From a virus, in IMG/VR virus record IMGVR_UViG_3300020005_000010, positions 1 through 45,813 of that record: a DNA stretch of 45,813 nt. One strand, given 5' to 3'. Numbering within the stretch: the stretch's first letter is position 1; every line of letters begins with the position of its first letter. Under the pieces are notes generated by a model. That model saw nothing but the letters and a program-made list of their open reading frames with translations, did no database searches and was not told the DNA's origin. Of the stretch, positions 5,962 through 14,389 are shown one piece after another. The translations under genes and the position numbers were made by a program.

Positions 5962-6914
5962 TGACTGTTGAAGTTGGTCCTGAGATACTGAAGCGTAAGC
6001 TTCATATCGTAATGGACGCAAGCAAATACGATTTGTTTCGTCTTTGCGAATGTAGATACAACTACAGATACAATTTTAACTTGACTCCATCTGTCAAATC
6101 ACCACAGCTAGACAGAGGAACGCTTGTTCATTTAGGTAATGAAGTATACTACGAAGCTATCTCCAATGGTACTAAATATGGTGAAGCAGTAGTAGCCGCT
6201 CTCAGTAAGATACGAGAAGGCGGTGTATGTGCATCTGATTTGGATTCTGATGAAATCACTAGAATCGTAGATGTAATGGAAGAATACTATGATTTCTGGA
6301 GAGTTGAAGATCAGAATCTAAGAATTGAGAGTGTAGAACAACCATTTATGTATTTATTGTATGAAGATGATGAAGTTAAGTTTTATATGTCAGGTAAGAT
6401 TGATTTAATGTTCTCGGACAATAAATATACTAACGTTCCAATGGACCACAAGTCATATGATAGAGCCTCAGAAGTATTGAGGATGAGTAATCAGTTTAAG
6501 AATTACGTAACAGCCGTTGAATCCAATTATCTATTCGTTAATAGGATAGGCTTTCAAAAGACAGTCAAGGCACATGAAAAGTTCAAGCGTGTTCCTCTTA
6601 GCTATGATAAGTTAATCTTGCAAGACTGGAAGGAGAATGTAATTAAATCGATGTTTCATTATGTTAGATGCGCTGCTGAAGAATCGTGGCCAATGAATGA
6701 AACGTCATGCGATAAGTACTACAGGCGGTGTGAGTACTATGATGTATGCGATAGCTCTGGCAAAGAAGCTAAGTTATACAAGTTAAATAACAATTTTATT
6801 AAGTCTGAACCCTGGGATGTAACCAAAGTATTGCGTAAAGCCAGTCAGGAATTTGAGGATACTAAAGATGCCCGTGAGAAAGCACACTCATCAACTGAGA
6901 CGACTGAGATATAG
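5961..6914 (+). CDS. PD-(D/E)XK nuclease, Cas4/RecB-like
   Basis: Core motifs can be read in order: C-x-C at residues 29-31, RGTLVHLG with His57, GKID with Asp148, and D-H-K at 162-164 followed by Tyr167, then a Cys cluster at about 250, 257 and 263. This matches the Cas4/AddB-like nuclease arrangement in which four Cys hold an Fe-S cluster around an H...D...DxK active site. Length (317) fits phage members. It probably resects DNA ends for recombination with the Sak4-like ATPase and SSB-like protein encoded downstream. An internal Met at residue 18 is an alternative start. Confidence 0.82.
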   Translation: MTVEVGPEILKRKLHIVMDASKYDLFRLCECRYNYRYNFNLTPSVKSPQLDRGTLVHLGNEVYYEAISNGTKYGEAVVAALSKIREGGVCASDLDSDEITRIVDVMEEYYDFWRVEDQNLRIESVEQPFMYLLYEDDEVKFYMSGKIDLMFSDNKYTNVPMDHKSYDRASEVLRMSNQFKNYVTAVESNYLFVNRIGFQKTVKAHEKFKRVPLSYDKLILQDWKENVIKSMFHYVRCAAEESWPMNETSCDKYYRRCEYYDVCDSSGKEAKLYKLNNNFIKSEPWDVTKVLRKASQEFEDTKDAREKAHSSTETTEI

Positions 6915-7224
6915 GACAGGTACGGAAATTTATTTTTGCACATTAGATTGTACGTTTAAGATTGAATGCTCGCTAGCTCTTGGTAAGAAGTCTGTTTGTA
7001 ATCTTTGCGGCAATGAGTTTGTATTAAATGAATATCATATTAAATTAGCTAGACCTCATTGCAGTGATTGCAGTAAGACTAAAGTCAGGGGTGATGATGG
7101 TAAAAATCATTATATCCGACGAGTCAACATACCGGTTCTCGATTCCGTGGCGGAAGATAAAGCTAGCGATTTACGTAGCCGCCTTGATGCCGCTGTGGGA
7201 GTATCTTCTGAGGAAGATATTTAG
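6868..7224 (+). CDS. Zinc-ribbon protein (118 aa)
   Basis: Three pairs of Cys occur (FCTLDC, VCNLC, HCSDC), enough for one or two zinc sites, followed by an acidic tail. ATG 6868 has AGGA at about 8 bp; an earlier in-frame ATG at 6853 lies deeper in the nuclease gene. It overlaps the nuclease by 47 bp and the next frame by about 128 bp. No function is assigned. Confidence 0.6.
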   Translation: MPVRKHTHQLRRLRYRTGTEIYFCTLDCTFKIECSLALGKKSVCNLCGNEFVLNEYHIKLARPHCSDCSKTKVRGDDGKNHYIRRVNIPVLDSVAEDKASDLRSRLDAAVGVSSEEDI

Positions 7225-7372
7225 ATGTAAGCATAAGAACTCCATGATGATATGTGATTTAAAGGAACATAAAATTTATTTGAGATGTGAATGTGGTTGG
7301 GAATCACCAGGATGGAAGATAACACACCGATCAAATGTCATTCAAAAGAATGCCAAAGAGATGCATTTGTAG
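7097..7372 (+). CDS. Small membrane protein with zinc ribbon (91 aa)
   Basis: I chose ATG 7097, with AGGGG 5 bp upstream. A hydrophobic segment (KLAIYVAALMPLWEYLL) is followed by a basic stretch and C-x-H...C-x-C-G-W-x-S-P-G-W, a ribbon seen in small phage proteins. It overlaps its neighbours on both sides in other frames, but the carboxy half covers otherwise unused DNA and has clear protein character. Confidence 0.5.
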   Translation: MVKIIISDESTYRFSIPWRKIKLAIYVAALMPLWEYLLRKIFRCKHKNSMMICDLKEHKIYLRCECGWESPGWKITHRSNVIQKNAKEMHL

Positions 7373-7491
7373 AGGTATTCTGGCCTGGTGAAGATCCACC
7401 ACCTAAGATGTGTGCTACTTGTGCGCTTAAAGCACAAGCAATTGCTAGTGCAATGGGTTTCAAATTAGTAGTTAGGAGACTAGATGCCTAA
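7312..7491 (+). CDS. Small zinc-binding protein (59 aa)
   Basis: CHSKEC and CATC with intervening FVEVFWPGEDPPPK make a compact zinc-binding fold; a similar FWPG-proline segment followed by CxxC is familiar in small phage proteins. ATG 7312 was chosen, with GGGA about 9 bp upstream; the frame could open at 7291. The stop overlaps the start of the ATPase gene. Confidence 0.6.
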   Translation: MEDNTPIKCHSKECQRDAFVEVFWPGEDPPPKMCATCALKAQAIASAMGFKLVVRRLDA

Positions 7492-8428
7492 AGCAAGTGA
7501 TATGCAAATAGATAGCCAAACCACTATATTACTCAAAGGACCGTTTGGGTTTGGCAAGACACTTGCTGCGTCTAGCTTCTGTCTTGAAGGTCCAATTCAT
7601 ATAGCTTATTGGGATAAGAAAAAGCCAGTAGAACTAGATCATTTCTATCGGCATATAATTAGACGGCCAGAACTTCTCAGCCGGATTGAATATGACGTGT
7701 TTAATTCACACAATGCTAATGAGTATTTGAATTTTATGATGGGTCTAGCTAAAGGTGGTGCTAGACACTTTGCATATATTAATGATTCTGTAACCAACAT
7801 GACGAGTGGTGCTGTTAACTGGTCTTTAGGCTTTAGAGGTCAAGCTAAAGGTAAATCTAAAGATAAAGACCAGATAATGCCTGACTTCGATGAGTATAAG
7901 ATTGAAACCAGCCTAGTTACACAGTGTCTTGACATAGCTAAGGCACTGCCTGCACATATCATTTGGACTTGCCATCCAGTTCCAGGTATTAAGATTGAAG
8001 GTTCAGGCAGTAACATGAAGATTACTAAAACTAATCCGATTGTTACTTATGGAAATAAAGTAGCCGGAATCGTACCTGGTAACTTCTCAGAGATTTATCA
8101 TTTCTCCAGACGTTCAGAATGGAATGCTGCTACTGGTAGTGGTGGTATTCAATACTTTGTGAATACTGTCGGTTCAAGTGAAGATGACTTTGCTAAGTCT
8201 AATCTCGGCTTAAAAGCAGAGTTGAACATCACTGACAGATTATTCTATGAAGTCTGGAAAGAGGCAATTCAGAAAATGAAGGAGACTAATAATGCATTAG
8301 TAGAACAACCCACTCAATCAACTGCATCGTTCGTAAATCCATTCACTCAACCGACAACTCAACCAACTCAAGAACTAGACAGACCAACCAACAAAAAGTG
8401 GAACTCTGAAAAAGGAGAATATCAATGA
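7484..8428 (+). CDS. Sak4-like RecA-fold ATPase (AAA_24 type)
   Basis: Walker A GPFGFGKT lies at residues 19-26, a hydrophobic strand ending in an acidic residue follows (HFAYINDSV), and HIIWTCHP near residue 160 fits the sensor strand. The roughly 220-residue core plus a Thr/Pro/Gln-rich tail (TQSTASFVNPFTQPTTQPT) matches the phage nucleotide-binding family that includes Sak4 single-strand annealing and recombination proteins. GGAG lies 5 bp before the ATG. It is followed directly by an SSB-like gene, a usual Sak4 partner, which supports a recombination role. Confidence 0.78.
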   Translation: MPKASDMQIDSQTTILLKGPFGFGKTLAASSFCLEGPIHIAYWDKKKPVELDHFYRHIIRRPELLSRIEYDVFNSHNANEYLNFMMGLAKGGARHFAYINDSVTNMTSGAVNWSLGFRGQAKGKSKDKDQIMPDFDEYKIETSLVTQCLDIAKALPAHIIWTCHPVPGIKIEGSGSNMKITKTNPIVTYGNKVAGIVPGNFSEIYHFSRRSEWNAATGSGGIQYFVNTVGSSEDDFAKSNLGLKAELNITDRLFYEVWKEAIQKMKETNNALVEQPTQSTASFVNPFTQPTTQPTQELDRPTNKKWNSEKGEYQ

Positions 8429-8829
8429 GAGCAGTTCTTACACCTGATGATCTAAAGCGTGGTGAATTAGCAGAACCTGGCTGGCATCCCGTAGAGATTA
8501 TTGACTACGAGGAAACAGCAGCTGGTGAGGATGCTAAGAATCCTGGTAGTACCAACTGTATTTTCCATTTCAAGATCATTGATGGGCCGAATAAGGGCAT
8601 TCGTTGCCAGAGGCTTTTCAATGAAACTGCTCTTTCCTTTGGAAAGGCTCTGTGGCTGATTTTCTATGGTCCTCCAGATCCTGTCCGTGGATATGCAGAT
8701 GGTCAGCTTTCTACTGAGCAATTCAAGGCTCAGATTGGAAAGAAGCTGAAGGTCTATATCAAGCGTGGAAAGAGCAACCGTGGCAATGAATTCAATGACG
8801 TTCAGGACTTCATGCCACTGACGGCGTAG
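8425..8829 (+). CDS. SSB-like protein (DUF669-type)
   Basis: The product (134 aa) starts MRAVLTPDDLKRGELAEPGWHP and has strands typical of an OB-like fold (CIFHFKIIDGPNKGIRCQRLFNE), ending with KKLKVYIKRGKSNRGNEFNDVQDFMP. Proteins of this type sit beside Sak4/AAA_24 ATPases in many phages and are thought to bind single-stranded DNA. ATGA overlap with the ATPase and AGGAG just upstream suggest high, coupled expression. Confidence 0.65.
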   Translation: MRAVLTPDDLKRGELAEPGWHPVEIIDYEETAAGEDAKNPGSTNCIFHFKIIDGPNKGIRCQRLFNETALSFGKALWLIFYGPPDPVRGYADGQLSTEQFKAQIGKKLKVYIKRGKSNRGNEFNDVQDFMPLTA

Positions 8830-8835
8830 TAGTTA

Positions 8836-8916
8836 TTTGCTGGATGCCATCGAATAAGCGTAATATGCAAATAAGGTGGACACATCCTCTGGAAACGTGG
8901 GAAAGCATCCAGCAAA
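8836..8916 (+). ncRNA. Candidate structured RNA element, 12-bp closing stem
   Basis: TTTGCTGGATGC (8836-8847) pairs perfectly with GCATCCAGCAAA (8905-8916), enclosing 57 nt that can form small hairpins (GCGT 8858-8861 with ATGC 8865-8868; GGA 8878-8880 with TCC 8885-8887). The element fills the 109-bp gap between two left-arm genes and ends about 14 nt before the Shine-Dalgarno of the next gene. It could be an attenuator, riboswitch-like control, processing site or small ncRNA. No known class is recognised and no T-tract follows it. Confidence 0.5.
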
Positions 8917-8938
8917 CTTTAATCTAAATGGAGAGATA

Positions 8939-9313
8939 ATGGCTAAACCTTATTCAGTATTCATGTATCACGAGACAGATGGTGATGCTGGCTCTTATGA
9001 GATTACATTGTTTTCAACTAAAGCAAAAGCAGAAGCTTATCAAATAGAGAAACATTCTGCTTATGGTCAAGTAGATGAAATTAAAGTAGATGAGAAAGTT
9101 CCTGATTCACCATACACTGAACCAATGTGTCCTGAATGTGATGGGCCAATGATTAGCCGGAAAGGCCAGTTTGGCACATTCTGGGGCTGTAAGAAGTATC
9201 CTATCTGTAGAGGAACTAGAGACAGTGAAGGTAAGAGTAAAGAAGATAGAAGGCGTGAAAAAGAAAAAGAAGTGGAGCCTATTGATGAGAAATTTAGGTT
9301 TCGGAGGGATTAG
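8939..9313 (+). CDS. Topoisomerase-type zinc-finger protein
   Basis: ATG 8939 has GGAGAG about 5 bp upstream; an open frame from 8876 runs through the RNA element and is less likely. The carboxy half reads C-P-x-C...G-P-M-I-S-R-K-G-x-F-G-x-F-W-G-C-x-x-Y-P-x-C-R-G-T, the C4 zinc finger found at the end of topoisomerase I, which binds single-stranded DNA. The amino half has strands and a helix (FMYHETDGDAGSYEITLFST). The tail is charged. A role in binding phage DNA is inferred. Confidence 0.72.
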   Translation: MAKPYSVFMYHETDGDAGSYEITLFSTKAKAEAYQIEKHSAYGQVDEIKVDEKVPDSPYTEPMCPECDGPMISRKGQFGTFWGCKKYPICRGTRDSEGKSKEDRRREKEKEVEPIDEKFRFRRD

Positions 9314-9316
9314 TAA

Positions 9317-9586
9317 TTGAAGGCACCCCCAATCAAACCTTCATGGATTGATAGGGCAGTTGAGATAAGAAACTTTCACGTACAGTGTTGTAGAGATGAT
9401 CAAAAATGGACCATAGCTAAGACGGCATCGACACTGAATAGATCAATTGGTAGTATTTCACAAGATTTATTAATTGCAAACTTCCTTAGAACACATGAAA
9501 AACAAATAAAGCGTTGCAGCTCAATGAGAGATGCACTTGCATATGTGCGTCAGCTTCAACGTGAATTAGAATTGAGGCTAGATTGA
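9317..9586 (+). CDS. Helix-turn-helix protein (89 aa)
   Basis: Start is TTG 9317, preceded by GGAGGG at about 9 bp. The segment KWTIAKTASTLNRSIGSISQDLLIANFL reads as a helix-turn-helix like that of ParB/sigma-like domains, followed by a helical tail. The same general sequence is recurrent in phages. It is likely a small DNA-binding regulator; its target is unknown. The stop overlaps the next TTG start. Confidence 0.6.
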   Translation: MKAPPIKPSWIDRAVEIRNFHVQCCRDDQKWTIAKTASTLNRSIGSISQDLLIANFLRTHEKQIKRCSSMRDALAYVRQLQRELELRLD

Positions 9587-9804
9587 CTAGACAAGAACAT
9601 CTTAAGTGGTGTAAAGAGAGAGCAATTGCTGAAATGGATTTCTATAAAGATCCAACTAAAGGCATTGTCTCTATGATGTCTGATTTAACAAAGCATCCAG
9701 AGACAAATAATCAGGTATTGATTTCTCTCTGTGGCGCTCAGTTAATTACAAATCGGAGAATGTCAAGGCAGCAAGTCATTGATTTCATTGATGGGTTTAA
9801 CTAG
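9583..9804 (+). CDS. Conserved phage hypothetical protein (73 aa)
   Basis: TTG start overlaps the previous stop (TTGA). The product, MTRQEHLKWCKERAIAEMDF then MMSDLTKHPETNNQV, follows a pattern common in small phage proteins placed near replication genes. Function is unknown; it is all helical. Confidence 0.62.
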   Translation: MTRQEHLKWCKERAIAEMDFYKDPTKGIVSMMSDLTKHPETNNQVLISLCGAQLITNRRMSRQQVIDFIDGFN

Positions 9805-9811
9805 GAAGTAG

Positions 9812-12289
9812 ATGCCTAATTACGTCGGTGGAATAGGACCATTAGAACCTGATTTGATGGCTATTGGAGAAGCACCTGGTAAGACAGAGAACGAATCAGG
9901 TGTTCCATTTAATCCAGAAGCACCAGCCGGTTCTTTGGTAGACGATTGCTTTAGAAAAGCCGGAACTAGGCGTAGTCAAGTATATATCACAAATGTCTGC
10001 AAATACCAACCACCAAACAATAACTTAAAACAACTCAATCTCATTGGTGTCGATCTCAATGAACAAATCAAGAGTTTATGGGAAGAAGAAATAACACAGC
10101 GTAGACCTAAATGTATTCTGGCTATTGGTGACTTAGCATTAGAAGCAACCACGGGACTTACAGGCATACTGAAATACCGTGGTTCCATTCTAACGGCTAA
10201 GGATGGCATTACTAAGGTAGTACCAACAATTCATCCAGCCGCGCTATTTAATAGAAATGAAAATGGTCAGCAAGTAGGTGGACTTGAATTCACTTACTTG
10301 AAATTGATTGAGCATGATTTTGCTCGTGCTGTAGAAGAATCTAAGTCAAGAATATTAAGATTACCTGATCGTGATTTAGAAGTAGCACACTCATCATTAG
10401 ATTTATATAGATTCTTTGGCAAATATGAGAAGCTCGACAAAGCGACAACGGATATTGAATCTATTAATTGCGTTCCTGTCTGTATTGGTTTTGCTTTCAA
10501 CAGACATCATGCCATATCCGTTCCGCTTCTATCTTCTATTGGTAGGCATAAGCTTACTGATATGGGTGAACGTGAGTTAGATGAAGTTTGGAGGCTAATT
10601 GATGTTCAATTACGCAGACTCAAACTTATTGGCCAGAACATCAAATACGACGAATTCAAACTTAATCTTATTCGTTTTCTCCTCCCAAACGTGTACAGCG
10701 ACACTCTTATCAAAACAAGAGTTATCTTCCCAGAATTGCCAGATAAAAGACTCCATGTCCAAGCTTCTCTCTGGACTAGAGAGCCTTATTATAAAGAGGA
10801 AGGTAAAGAATTCAAGCTTGGTAAACAACCGATTGAACAACTATTACGATACAACGGGAAAGACTGTTGCGTTACGCATGAAATTGATGAGGAACAAGAG
10901 ACAGACTTACATGATTTAGCTGATAAATTTAAGGTTCCTCTTGTAGAGTATTATTACAACTACATGATGAAGAAGCATAAGTTCTATTTGAAAATGGAGA
11001 ACAATGGCTTCTTAGTAGACTTAGATAGAAAGAAAGAATTAGCTAAAAAGTATACAGGTATGCAGCAGGTGGTTCACGATAGGATCACCAAGAATGTAGG
11101 ATATGAAGTAAACGTAAACTCGTATCCTCAGATGTGGAATCTTTTATATAAAGACATGAAATTCAAGATTAGAACTCGTAATCCTACATCTGAAGATACC
11201 ATTGTAGCGTTATTGGGGAGCCATGCCAAAACGCCAGAAAAGAAAGCAATACTCTCTGACTTACTCGAAGAACGTAGAATCAGAACTCAAAAATCACGTA
11301 ATATCAATTTCAGCCCGGATTATGATGGAAGATGCAAAGCGTCTTTCAACATCTCAGCGACAGAAACTTGCAGAAGTTCTACTGGAATACTTAAAAAGCC
11401 AATTAGGCCGAAGAAAATTGGGCTTGCGTTCCATACGATTAGTAAACATGGGCGACTCGCGAAAGACATACGCTCTATGTTTATTCCGGATAAAGGAACC
11501 GTATTCCTCAGTGCAGATAGCTCTCAGGCTGAAGCAAGAGTAGTAGCTGTATTAGGTGAAGATTGGGAATTATTAGAAGCATTCGACAAAGTAGATATAC
11601 ATAGGAGAACAGCCGGACTTATATTTGGGTATACATCTAAACTTATCCTTACCACAGATAAAATACCAGTAGTTGACATTATTGAAAAAGATGGACCGGA
11701 GAGATTCTGTGGTAAAAAGACGCGCCATGCAGGTAATTACGATATGGGCAAGGGTGAGTTTATGGTCAACTTTAATACTGATGCTCAAAAGTTTGATATT
11801 AGTATGTCGATTAGTGAGTGGCGTGCTGGACAGATGTTGGAACTTTTCCACTCCGCGTCACCTAAGATCAAAGGAAAGTTTCATCAAGATATCATTGATT
11901 GTCTGGAGTCGAGCAGAACAATCATCGATCCCTTTGGAGGTGTTCGTATCTTTAATGGAAGAATGGATAAACAATTATACAAAGAAGGCTACGCCAATAT
12001 ACCACAACGCACAGTAGCTCACATTGTACAAGGTGCAGCATTAAAGATTGACTATGAACTAGATGGCGATAATGCATATATGTGGCTCTCTGAGAATCAC
12101 GACAGCTTACTTATGCAGGTGCCAGAGAATAATTGGGAACCATACGCTAGATTGATGAAGAAGCATTTTGAGGTTCCTGTAGATTTTAGCACATACTGTA
12201 GTTTGAAGCGTGACTATAAACTAACTATTCCATCTGAGTTGGAAATCTCTGATACTAATTATGCTGAAATGAGAAAGGTGAAATTATGA
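9812..12289 (+). CDS. Uracil-DNA glycosylase/DNA polymerase A fusion
   Basis: The 825 residues hold three modules. Residues 1-180 match a family 4-like uracil-DNA glycosylase: IGEAPGKTENESGVPF, YITNVCKYQPP and HPAAL. Next comes a DnaQ-like 3'-5' exonuclease with D-x-E at 214-216, QNIKYDEFK, and YNGKD for the third motif. From about 350 comes a family A polymerase with motif A ADSSQAEAR (Asp569), a motif B region GKKTRHAGNYDMG, and motif C NHDSLLMQVP (His763-Asp764). The N-terminal CxxC of Fe-S family 4 enzymes is not seen. It is the replicative polymerase; the glycosylase-like domain may make it sense or remove uracil, as proposed for the SPO1-type polymerase. No 5' nuclease domain is present. 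Confidence 0.93.
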   Translation: MPNYVGGIGPLEPDLMAIGEAPGKTENESGVPFNPEAPAGSLVDDCFRKAGTRRSQVYITNVCKYQPPNNNLKQLNLIGVDLNEQIKSLWEEEITQRRPKCILAIGDLALEATTGLTGILKYRGSILTAKDGITKVVPTIHPAALFNRNENGQQVGGLEFTYLKLIEHDFARAVEESKSRILRLPDRDLEVAHSSLDLYRFFGKYEKLDKATTDIESINCVPVCIGFAFNRHHAISVPLLSSIGRHKLTDMGERELDEVWRLIDVQLRRLKLIGQNIKYDEFKLNLIRFLLPNVYSDTLIKTRVIFPELPDKRLHVQASLWTREPYYKEEGKEFKLGKQPIEQLLRYNGKDCCVTHEIDEEQETDLHDLADKFKVPLVEYYYNYMMKKHKFYLKMENNGFLVDLDRKKELAKKYTGMQQVVHDRITKNVGYEVNVNSYPQMWNLLYKDMKFKIRTRNPTSEDTIVALLGSHAKTPEKKAILSDLLEERRIRTQKSRNINFSPDYDGRCKASFNISATETCRSSTGILKKPIRPKKIGLAFHTISKHGRLAKDIRSMFIPDKGTVFLSADSSQAEARVVAVLGEDWELLEAFDKVDIHRRTAGLIFGYTSKLILTTDKIPVVDIIEKDGPERFCGKKTRHAGNYDMGKGEFMVNFNTDAQKFDISMSISEWRAGQMLELFHSASPKIKGKFHQDIIDCLESSRTIIDPFGGVRIFNGRMDKQLYKEGYANIPQRTVAHIVQGAALKIDYELDGDNAYMWLSENHDSLLMQVPENNWEPYARLMKKHFEVPVDFSTYCSLKRDYKLTIPSELEISDTNYAEMRKVKL

Positions 12290-12456
12290 AGGTAACAATC
12301 AAAGATTTTATGTTAATGGTAGCTAACAAAGCAGAAGAAGCAGCTCAGAAAGATGATAATGAAGAAGTAATCAGACTATTAAAGTTAGCACAAGATTCTA
12401 TCGGTGATGTAATTAAAGAATTTGAAGTTAAAATACCTAAAGAGAAGATTGAATAA
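12286..12456 (+). CDS. Small helical hypothetical protein (56 aa)
   Basis: ATG 12286 overlaps the polymerase stop (ATGA) and TAA 12454-12456 overlaps the next ATG, so the frame is bracketed by coupled genes. The product is an acidic/basic helix (NKAEEAAQKDDNEEVIRLLKLAQ). No domain is recognised. Confidence 0.62.
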   Translation: MKVTIKDFMLMVANKAEEAAQKDDNEEVIRLLKLAQDSIGDVIKEFEVKIPKEKIE

Positions 12457-12638
12457 TGTCTAAGAAAAAAGAAGTCATAATCTCGATTACTGATCATTGT
12501 AATCATCCATTTGAGGATACTGACATAGCTCATTTCAATAACATAATAGAAGATATGTTTTCTGATTATGACGTTGATGTTGATAAGATAGAAATTAGAG
12601 AGGTTAAAAAAGAAGATGATTTGTATCATAGCAGGTAA
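12456..12638 (+). CDS. Acidic hypothetical protein (60 aa)
   Basis: TAATG overlap with the previous gene. The product is acidic (DMFSDYDVDVDKIEI) and may form a small alpha/beta fold. It overlaps the next gene by 23 bp. No function is assigned. Confidence 0.55.
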   Translation: MSKKKEVIISITDHCNHPFEDTDIAHFNNIIEDMFSDYDVDVDKIEIREVKKEDDLYHSR

Positions 12639-12840
12639 TTACAGAGAAGCCGAGGTTTGGGCTAGAAGTCAATCAATGGATAAGTCTGAATGGTTTTACC
12701 CATCTGACTTTTCTGACTTAAACGGCAGACAGAATTTTCATGTATTCGTAATAGGCACAGCCGGAGAGAATGTACCACCAGGTTACTTTGAAAGATTGTA
12801 TAACTTAGCTCAAACTCGTGGAAGGATTAACCGAAAATGA
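12616..12840 (+). CDS. Conserved phage hypothetical protein (74 aa)
   Basis: The product MICIIAGNYREAEVWARSQ followed by a central loop and FHVFVIGTAGE looks like a small Rossmann-like alpha/beta domain; the I-I-A-G-N-x-R-E-A-E opening is seen in other phage proteins. AGAGG precedes the ATG by about 13 bp. Function is unknown. Confidence 0.58.
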   Translation: MICIIAGNYREAEVWARSQSMDKSEWFYPSDFSDLNGRQNFHVFVIGTAGENVPPGYFERLYNLAQTRGRINRK

Positions 12841-12989
12841 ATGATAAGAAAGTATTAATTGAGTTATCTATGGATGAATTGAATTTGATTATTCTTGGGA
12901 TAACTGGTAGTCAGTTTCCACAAGAACGACAAAAAGAAGCATTCAATTTAGTATTAAGGTTGCGAGATAAGCTTCGTGAGGCAACTTAA
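12837..12989 (+). CDS. Small hypothetical protein (50 aa)
   Basis: ATG 12837 overlaps the preceding TGA (ATGA) and TAA 12987-12989 lies inside the start of the next gene. The product is two helices separated by a short turn (LSMDELNLIILGITGSQFP, then QKEAFNLVLRLRDKL). No domain is recognised. Confidence 0.62.
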   Translation: MNDKKVLIELSMDELNLIILGITGSQFPQERQKEAFNLVLRLRDKLREAT

Positions 12990-14232
12990 TTTTGTAGACT
13001 CACTAGTATCTGAATGTTCGCATGTTGAAACACCTCAATCGTGGTTATGGTGGTCATTTCTTACAACTATATCGGCAGCAGCCGGAAACAATTACCATCT
13101 GACTACACTGAAAGGAGACTTGATATATAGACCAAATCTATATGTCATGTTACTTGGTGACTCAGGCTTAGGTAAAGGGTTTCCCATCAACAGGGCAGCT
13201 ATGTTGATGACCAAGGCAAATGTCACTAGAGTCATTAAAGGTCGTAGTAGTATTCAGGCTATTGTTCAGGAATTAAGTAGGACAAGAACAAATGAAGATA
13301 AATCACTTAACATCTCAGATAGTAGAGGATACATCGTCAATGGAGAGTTATCAACAGCTATTATTCAAGATCCCGACAGTCTCACTATTCTCACAGACCT
13401 ATATGACGGGCATTATAATGCTGAATGGACAAACCTCCTCAAAGGAGATGGTGCAGAAAAGCTTAAGAACCCATACATTACTGCTCTCTTTGGCAGTTCT
13501 CCCGCTCACTTTTATGATTCAATTCCTCAGGCTAATATTGAGGGCGGATACATTGGGCGTAACCTTATCATCTACGAAGAAAAACGTAGCCAAGATGTTG
13601 ATCTCTTAGATGATGAGAGAGAAAAGCCAAGAGAAGGTGATAAGTTTGATGATTATATTGCTCCGAAGTATGTTCCACATCTAACTAAGATATCTAGTCA
13701 TAAAGGGCAGATTAGACCGTCAGAAGAAGCAAGACAGTTGTTTAATACGTGGAGAAAGAAATGGAGAGGAAGTCAAACATACGACAAGACAGGCTTTCTA
13801 AATAGAGTTCCAGACCATGTATTAAAAGTAGGTATGTGCTTAGCACTAGCAGATTTTGAATTTACAGGCGAGATATCTGAGCCTGATATGGAAGAAGCTA
13901 TTACAAGAGTAACTAGTTTAATTTACAGTAATAAAAGAACTACAGAAGGTAGAGGACCAGACCCACTTGCTTCAGGTACGAAAATGGTTCTTGATTATTT
14001 GATGGCAGCACCAGATCAGGAACTTACCAGGAAGCAGTTATTGTGGAAGGGTTATGGTACATTCAATAGCTTTACATTGGATCAGATATTAGAGAATTTA
14101 TTAGAGATGAATTGGATTAAGAGAGTTAAAACTGGAGTTGGGTCCAATATGGACTGGACTATTAGATTAGCAGGTGAACCACTTGAGTCATACCAAAAAC
14201 ACATTGCTGAACGAGATAAAAGGAAACGTTAG
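12976..14232 (+). CDS. DUF3987-type P-loop protein, putative replicative helicase
   Basis: The opening (SHVETPQSWLWWSFLTTISAAAGNN) and Walker A (LLGDSGLGKG, residues 59-68) follow the pattern of DUF3987 primase/helicase-like proteins, in which a membrane-like helix precedes the P-loop. Later segments (GELSTAII, ALFGSSPAHFYDSI, GGYIGRNLIIYEE) fit Walker B, sensor and arginine-finger regions. The carboxy end is a winged-helix-like segment (TRKQLLWKGYGTFNSFTLDQILENLL). Start is GTG overlapping the previous stop. With no DnaB-like gene elsewhere, it is the best candidate for the replicative helicase. Confidence 0.75.
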   Translation: MRQLNFVDSLVSECSHVETPQSWLWWSFLTTISAAAGNNYHLTTLKGDLIYRPNLYVMLLGDSGLGKGFPINRAAMLMTKANVTRVIKGRSSIQAIVQELSRTRTNEDKSLNISDSRGYIVNGELSTAIIQDPDSLTILTDLYDGHYNAEWTNLLKGDGAEKLKNPYITALFGSSPAHFYDSIPQANIEGGYIGRNLIIYEEKRSQDVDLLDDEREKPREGDKFDDYIAPKYVPHLTKISSHKGQIRPSEEARQLFNTWRKKWRGSQTYDKTGFLNRVPDHVLKVGMCLALADFEFTGEISEPDMEEAITRVTSLIYSNKRTTEGRGPDPLASGTKMVLDYLMAAPDQELTRKQLLWKGYGTFNSFTLDQILENLLEMNWIKRVKTGVGSNMDWTIRLAGEPLESYQKHIAERDKRKR

Positions 14233-14389
14233 GTATTTAGATATTGATGAGTTAAAAACTCTATATGAATTGTTACAGTTTCAATATATTAGCTATGAGA
14301 ACGAACCGGCTATTCTATTAATGAGGAAAATACGTGATATTATCGAATCTGAAACATATGAAATTCCAGAAGGACAACAACCTAATTGA
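14174..14389 (+). CDS. Hypothetical protein (71 aa), start uncertain
   Basis: The segment RYLDIDELKTLYELLQFQYISYE then LLMRKIRDIIESE reads as a real helical protein and covers DNA otherwise unused after 14,232. The only upstream start codons in frame are GTG 14174 and TTG 14204, both within the preceding gene and neither with a clear ribosome-binding site. Function is unknown. Confidence 0.5.
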   Translation: MNHLSHTKNTLLNEIKGNVRYLDIDELKTLYELLQFQYISYENEPAILLMRKIRDIIESETYEIPEGQQPN

